Of a stretch of DNA of 55,513 bases, positions 52,563 through 55,513 are shown one piece after another. The position numbers and the translations under genes are program-made. Numbering within the stretch: position 1 is the first letter of the stretch; each line of letters opens with the position of its first letter. The notes under the pieces were generated by a model, which was given only the letters and a program-made list of their open reading frames with translations, was not told the origin of the DNA and did no database searches. This stretch comes from Desulfurococcales archaeon (GTDB lineage: Archaea > Thermoproteota > Thermoprotei_A > Sulfolobales > NBVN01): assembly GCA_023255965.1 (NCBI GenBank), contig JAGDWE010000009.1:1-55513 (forward strand), written 5' to 3'.

Positions 52563-52666
52563 TGGAGCCGCCGCCGGGATTTGAACCCGGGACCTCCGCC
52601 TTACCAGGGCGGCGCCTAGTACCTCAACCTACTTGGTTGAGGGTCCACCCGCTGAGCTACGGCGGC
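52563..52666 (-). tRNA. tRNA-Thr (GGU) with a 28-nt D-arm intron
   Basis: The minus strand has acceptor GCCGCCG/CGGCGGC, anticodon stem CCGCC/GGCGG with loop CUGGUAA (anticodon GGU, Thr), T arm CCGGG-UUCAAAU-CCCGG, discriminator U and an encoded CCA. The D arm is broken. Removing 28 nt at 52616-52643 restores the D stem GCUC/GAGC and gives 76 nt with CCA. A TATA box (gtttaaaatat, minus strand) is about 32 nt upstream. Confidence 0.95.
52616..52643 (-). other. Non-canonical intron in tRNA-Thr D stem
   Basis: The intron starts CCCTCAACC and ends GGTACTAG. Inside, CCTCAACC and GGTTGAGG form a perfect 8-bp stem. It splits the 3' strand of the D stem between GA and GC. The borders do not allow sliding, so the position is unambiguous if the D stem is GAGC. 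Confidence 0.85.
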
Positions 52667-52714
52667 ATCTAACAATACCTTGAACTACTATATTTTAAAC
52701 TTTCATATATCTTC

Positions 52715-52890
52715 GACCTCCTGGGGCCTAAAGGACGGGGATAGGCATCAACCCGATCCTATACCCTGTTTGAGGGGCATTTGGGAACTTAAGCCCAAAC
52801 GAGCTTAATTTAATTCCTTAAGGCAATCAATCATCAAATACATTAAGATGTATTTATAAGCCTTCATCCACGTCTCAAAGAGCTGGACTA
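52715..52890 (+). repeat. IS605-like left-end element (copy E2)
   Basis: It starts with ggggcctaaaggacggggat and tttgaggggcatttggg, then has atcatcaaatacattaagat and gtatttataagccttcatcc. This is the same order of motifs as in copy E1. A right-end-like hairpin follows at 53001-53034, so the whole 52715-53034 may be one 320-bp dead element. Confidence 0.5.
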
Positions 52891-53000
52891 CCATCATATT
52901 TCAGATTATTTAATGATGACAGCACTAAGATCCAGATAGGGGATCTCTGGCCACCCCGACTGCCCAGCAGATGACAAATGTAGCCACGAATAGATGCTGG

Positions 53001-53034
53001 GAACCCGCCCTTCGTGGCGGGGAGGAAGTTGGTG
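53001..53034 (+). repeat. IS605-type right-end hairpin
   Basis: The palindrome CCCGCCCTTCGTGGCGGGGA, then ggaagttggtggg, fits the recurring end. It closes the remnant that begins at 52715. Confidence 0.45.
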
Positions 53035-53081
53035 GGTAGGGCCATTAAGGGAGGGTTAAGATGGCTAGTTGCAGTGGGCAG

Positions 53082-53819
53082 TTACATGTTTTCGCTTTCC
53101 TTTAGGTATTTATTAGATAGTTCTAAATCACCTTTAAGTCTATATACTTCGGCTAATTCCTTAAGTGCTTCAGGCGTTCTGTGGCACCTTAAGGCATTTT
53201 CATAGTTAGTAATTGCGTTATCTAAATCCCCTATTAACGTGTAAAGCCTAGCTAATCCTAAATAACCTTCGTAGCTATTTACATCCATGCTAATGACCCT
53301 CACAAATAAATCGTAGGCGTTCTTAAATGCTCTTTCGGATTGCTCTCTTAATGGGAAATTGCTCGTCCTCTCATATTCTTTAAGGATCTTTAAGTAATTA
53401 AGGTAGATATTGCCCCTGATAACATATGCCTCAGCATCCTGAGGGGCCAACAACCCTAGGATTTCGCTAAGTATGAATACGTTAGCTAATGGGTGTTCTT
53501 CTGCTCCGATGCTCTCTAAATGGTTTATGATGGTGTTAACGTTCCTTAACCATAGCCTAAGAACCTTCTTAAAGCAAGCTACTAAGCCGTCATACGACTT
53601 AAGTAGGTATTCAATAACCTCCACGTCTCGTAAGCCTAGCAAATCGTCTAAATTGATTAACAACAAATAAAGCACTGAGTAACGACCTTCGCTATCAGCC
53701 TCCATGGCATTCTTAAACAACTCCACTACATCCTTAATTAAACGCTCGTCGCGTTCACCTCCTAAGCTGATCTCACCTAATTTTATGAATAACTTTGATA
53801 GCAGCTCTTCGGCACTCAT
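53082..53819 (-). CDS. TPR-repeat protein
   Basis: A helical protein of about 245 residues. The C-terminal 100 residues hold two to three tetratricopeptide repeats: NAYDLFVRVISMDVNSYEGYLGLARLYTL, then GDLDNAITNYENALRC and PEALKELAEVYRLKGD. The N-terminal half is helical without clear repeats. TPRs bind partner proteins; the partner is unknown. ATG 53819 is chosen because GGTG lies 7 nt before it; GTG 53828 is possible. The gene stands alone. Confidence 0.75.
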   Translation of the reverse strand: MSAEELLSKLFIKLGEISLGGERDERLIKDVVELFKNAMEADSEGRYSVLYLLLINLDDLLGLRDVEVIEYLLKSYDGLVACFKKVLRLWLRNVNTIINHLESIGAEEHPLANVFILSEILGLLAPQDAEAYVIRGNIYLNYLKILKEYERTSNFPLREQSERAFKNAYDLFVRVISMDVNSYEGYLGLARLYTLIGDLDNAITNYENALRCHRTPEALKELAEVYRLKGDLELSNKYLKESENM

Positions 53820-53972
53820 TCTACGCACCTGATAATTTATCGTATAAAAGAATGTTTTAAATATCTACTTCGAGCTTAAACAATACAATGACGTGGCTGC
53901 CATGATACATGATGCGTTAGATAAATAAAACTCCTTACTTATAATCTCTTAAATTATCTTTTAATTAATGAT

Positions 53973-54602
53973 TTAGATTTTCTGGACTAGCTGTTTTACT
54001 AGTTTTACTGCTCTTACAGGGTTGAATATGCCGCAACTACAACAAGCAGCCATTACCTCAGCTGCTTCCTCAGCCGTTATTCTACCCCTCTTAACATCTT
54101 GAGCTAACTTCATAACTAGATGCCTTGATACGAACTGATGTCCACACATCGTACATATCTTAAGCACCTCCTCGTGCTTGGGCAATAATTCGGTCTTACC
54201 CCAGATGCCTAATGATATGTTAACGGTATGCGGCCTAGCAATCTTTTTAACTTCATCGTAAAGACCGCTAATAACCACTGACATACCTAAGTCGGCCTTC
54301 TTTAAATCGTCTACAACCTTCTTAACCGTCCCTAGGTCCGTAAATACACCATGGAATATCGATCTGTCATGCACTCCCTCAAGTAATTTCCCGACAGGAT
54401 CGATCCTGAAGCCCGCCCTATACCTGCTTCCTTGTGTCATATCACCTATGTTGACTGGATTATGTTTACTGATTATTCTTAAGGCTTCAGCTAACTTAGG
54501 GGCCGCGCCCTTGTCGTTAAATCCTCTAGCGGACATCACTAATACCACGAAGTCTTCCTTTAATTCCTCGTAAGTACCTTGCCTATGTAATGTGTGAGTC
54601 AT
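53973..54602 (-). CDS. Cys-rich protein paired with a ferredoxin-type protein
   Basis: A protein of about 209 residues, family not recognised. Near its C-terminus it has ICTMCGHQFVS and MAACCSCGIFNPVRA, which together form a Cys-rich site suited to a metal or iron-sulfur cluster. The first 140 residues look alpha-beta, with VVLVMSARGFNDKGAA near the start and FHGVFTDLGTVKKVVDDL. The ATG at 54602 overlaps the upstream stop (TAATG) and has GGGTGG before it, so the two proteins are made together and probably form a redox complex. Confidence 0.6.
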   Translation of the reverse strand: MTHTLHRQGTYEELKEDFVVLVMSARGFNDKGAAPKLAEALRIISKHNPVNIGDMTQGSRYRAGFRIDPVGKLLEGVHDRSIFHGVFTDLGTVKKVVDDLKKADLGMSVVISGLYDEVKKIARPHTVNISLGIWGKTELLPKHEEVLKICTMCGHQFVSRHLVMKLAQDVKRGRITAEEAAEVMAACCSCGIFNPVRAVKLVKQLVQKI

Positions 54603-55351
54603 TACTCCCACCCAATAAACGGCTTACCTAAACCTATGTTTATCTTCATATTCGGTCTGGGCTCTATACCTAATTGCCTAAGCACCTCAAAGGCCTCTGG
54701 CTCGCCATCAGGTTTCACCCGGCTTACTAATCCAACGGAGATGACCGTGTTTAACTCCTTGCTAACCTCCTTAACTATCTGTAAGACCTTAGATGCTAAC
54801 TCCTTAGGTGCCTTAGCCTCAACTACCGCTGAGAGTAGGTATACATTACGTAGCTTAGGGTCTCTGACCTCCCCCGTCCTAGGATCTATTAGTAACTTGG
54901 TAACTGGGTTCTCAGGTTCGAATGTAACGTAGGGGGCTATAGCCCTGCAGACCTTCTCGATATCTGATACACGGACCCCCACCCCAGTAGGTCTACCCAT
55001 ATCTAGTGAGAAGCCTATCTCACCGAACTTAAACCTACCTGTTACGTCATTAGTCTTCATCTCCTCAGTACCCCTGCCAGCCATACCTGTCTCAGGCCAT
55101 ACAGCAGTAGCTGATGCGAAGAAGAACTTCAGCCTCCGTTCAAATGGCATCTTCTCAGGTGGCGTAGGTTCAATAGCGTCCTTAGGACATCTAGCAACCC
55201 TATAGCAAATCCAGCACTCAACGCACTTATCCTCATCAACCCTAGCGAAGGACCTACCACCCTCACTAACTATTTGTATAGCGCCTGTAGGACAGAAGGG
55301 CACGCAATGCGTACATGCAACGCATTTAGAGGGATTTATGTACAAATGCAT
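54602..55351 (-). CDS. 4Fe-4S ferredoxin-domain protein of unknown function
   Basis: About 249 residues. Residues 8-65 hold a ferredoxin-like domain: CVACTHCVPFCPTG and CVECWICYRVARCPKD, enough for two 4Fe-4S clusters, the second slightly irregular. The remaining 180 residues (GFSLDMGRPTGVGVRVSD, then PENPVTKLLIDPRTGEV) form an alpha-beta domain that I do not recognise. ATG 55351 is used; GTG 55354 precedes it. A TATA box lies at 55378-55386. It probably passes electrons to its Cys-rich partner downstream; that is inference. Confidence 0.65.
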   Translation of the reverse strand: MHLYINPSKCVACTHCVPFCPTGAIQIVSEGGRSFARVDEDKCVECWICYRVARCPKDAIEPTPPEKMPFERRLKFFFASATAVWPETGMAGRGTEEMKTNDVTGRFKFGEIGFSLDMGRPTGVGVRVSDIEKVCRAIAPYVTFEPENPVTKLLIDPRTGEVRDPKLRNVYLLSAVVEAKAPKELASKVLQIVKEVSKELNTVISVGLVSRVKPDGEPEAFEVLRQLGIEPRPNMKINIGLGKPFIGWE

Positions 55352-55375
55352 CACCGGAGGATATATTTAGGCAGG

Positions 55376-55386
55376 GGTTTAAAAAC
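55376..55386 (-). promoter_or_regulatory. TATA box of the ferredoxin-type operon
   Basis: The minus-strand motif gtttttaaacc lies about 30 nt before the ATG at 55351. Confidence 0.55.
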
Positions 55387-55477
55387 ATAACGTAAGAAAC
55401 CCCAGCTAGTATTTACCTGCCTTAGTAGGAGGTTAAAAGTAGAAAGATTTATAAGTAATGTTAAAGTAGATCTCAAG

Positions 55478-55513
55478 GTGTTATTGGTGTCGTTAAGGCC
55501 TTCAACCACGCTA
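55478..55513 (+). CDS. Possible start of a gene cut by the window edge
   Basis: A TATA box (gatttataagtaa, about 55446-55458) lies about 26 nt before GTG 55478, which opens a frame to the end of the window (12 codons). The product is too short to identify. Confidence 0.3.
   Translation, partial: MLLVSLRPSTTL

Noticed and set aside
52913..52960. C-box-like ATGATGA in the E2 remnant
   Set aside because: No D box or promoter at the right place; the region is decayed IS sequence.

Overview
The window is about 55.5 kb of a hyperthermophilic crenarchaeon. Direct markers are a full-length fused reverse gyrase, the chromatin protein Cren7, the crenarchaeal r-protein S26e, RNA polymerase subunit P, archaeal-type ProRS and GlyRS, enzymes for ether lipids (geranylgeranyl reductase, UbiA-type DGGGP synthase, CarS), and short introns at non-canonical tRNA positions. 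The introns, the AT-leaning composition and the many leaderless-looking starts suggest Thermoproteales, perhaps a Caldivirga or Vulcanisaeta relative. That placement is inference.

Layout. 1-4885: a tnpB tail, a HAD phosphatase and a three-gene operon of unknown function (a possible tubulin/FtsZ-fold protein, a polytopic membrane protein with a long helical tail, and a helical partner). 5024-7764: a candidate C/D sRNA at the start of an Mrr-like nuclease gene, a site-2 protease and a class II aldolase. 7871-18284: ten genes (methylene-pterin reductase, geranylgeranyl reductase, tRNA thiolase, Taw3, UbiA, DUF763, NfeD, stomatin, Hjc and one unknown) lie between two almost identical 212-bp inverted repeats. 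18496-20254: the archaeal operon S26e-L44e-S27e-aIF2alpha-Nop10. 20436-24871: ProRS, CarS, a RadB-like ATPase, an RNase H-like protein and KsgA. 25108-35002: aldehyde ferredoxin oxidoreductase, reverse gyrase with a degenerate nitrilase-fold protein, and the pyruvate-type ferredoxin oxidoreductase operon (gamma-delta-alpha-beta). 35051-42851: candidate C/D sRNA, tRNA-Lys, GlyRS, agmatinase, RpoP, tRNA-Asn, aIF1, Cren7 and a phosphoesterase. 42848-51619: a type IV pilus-like cluster (pilin, ATPase with intein, TadC-like membrane protein, beta-rich 786-residue protein, VirB4/HerA-like ATPase). 52002-55351: AdoMet/arginine decarboxylase, tRNA-Thr, TPR protein, and a ferredoxin-type protein with a Cys-rich partner.

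How genes work together. Agmatinase and the SpeD-family decarboxylase suggest arginine-agmatine-putrescine synthesis. Three enzymes serve membrane lipid synthesis. AOR and the 2-oxoacid oxidoreductase exchange electrons with ferredoxin. Many starts lie 25-30 nt from a TATA box, and several divergent gene pairs appear to share one symmetrical TATA element.

The gaps are filled with decayed IS200/IS605-type ends and tnpB scraps; no intact transposase is present. No rRNA genes and no CRISPR array were seen. All functions are read from motifs, with no database search.
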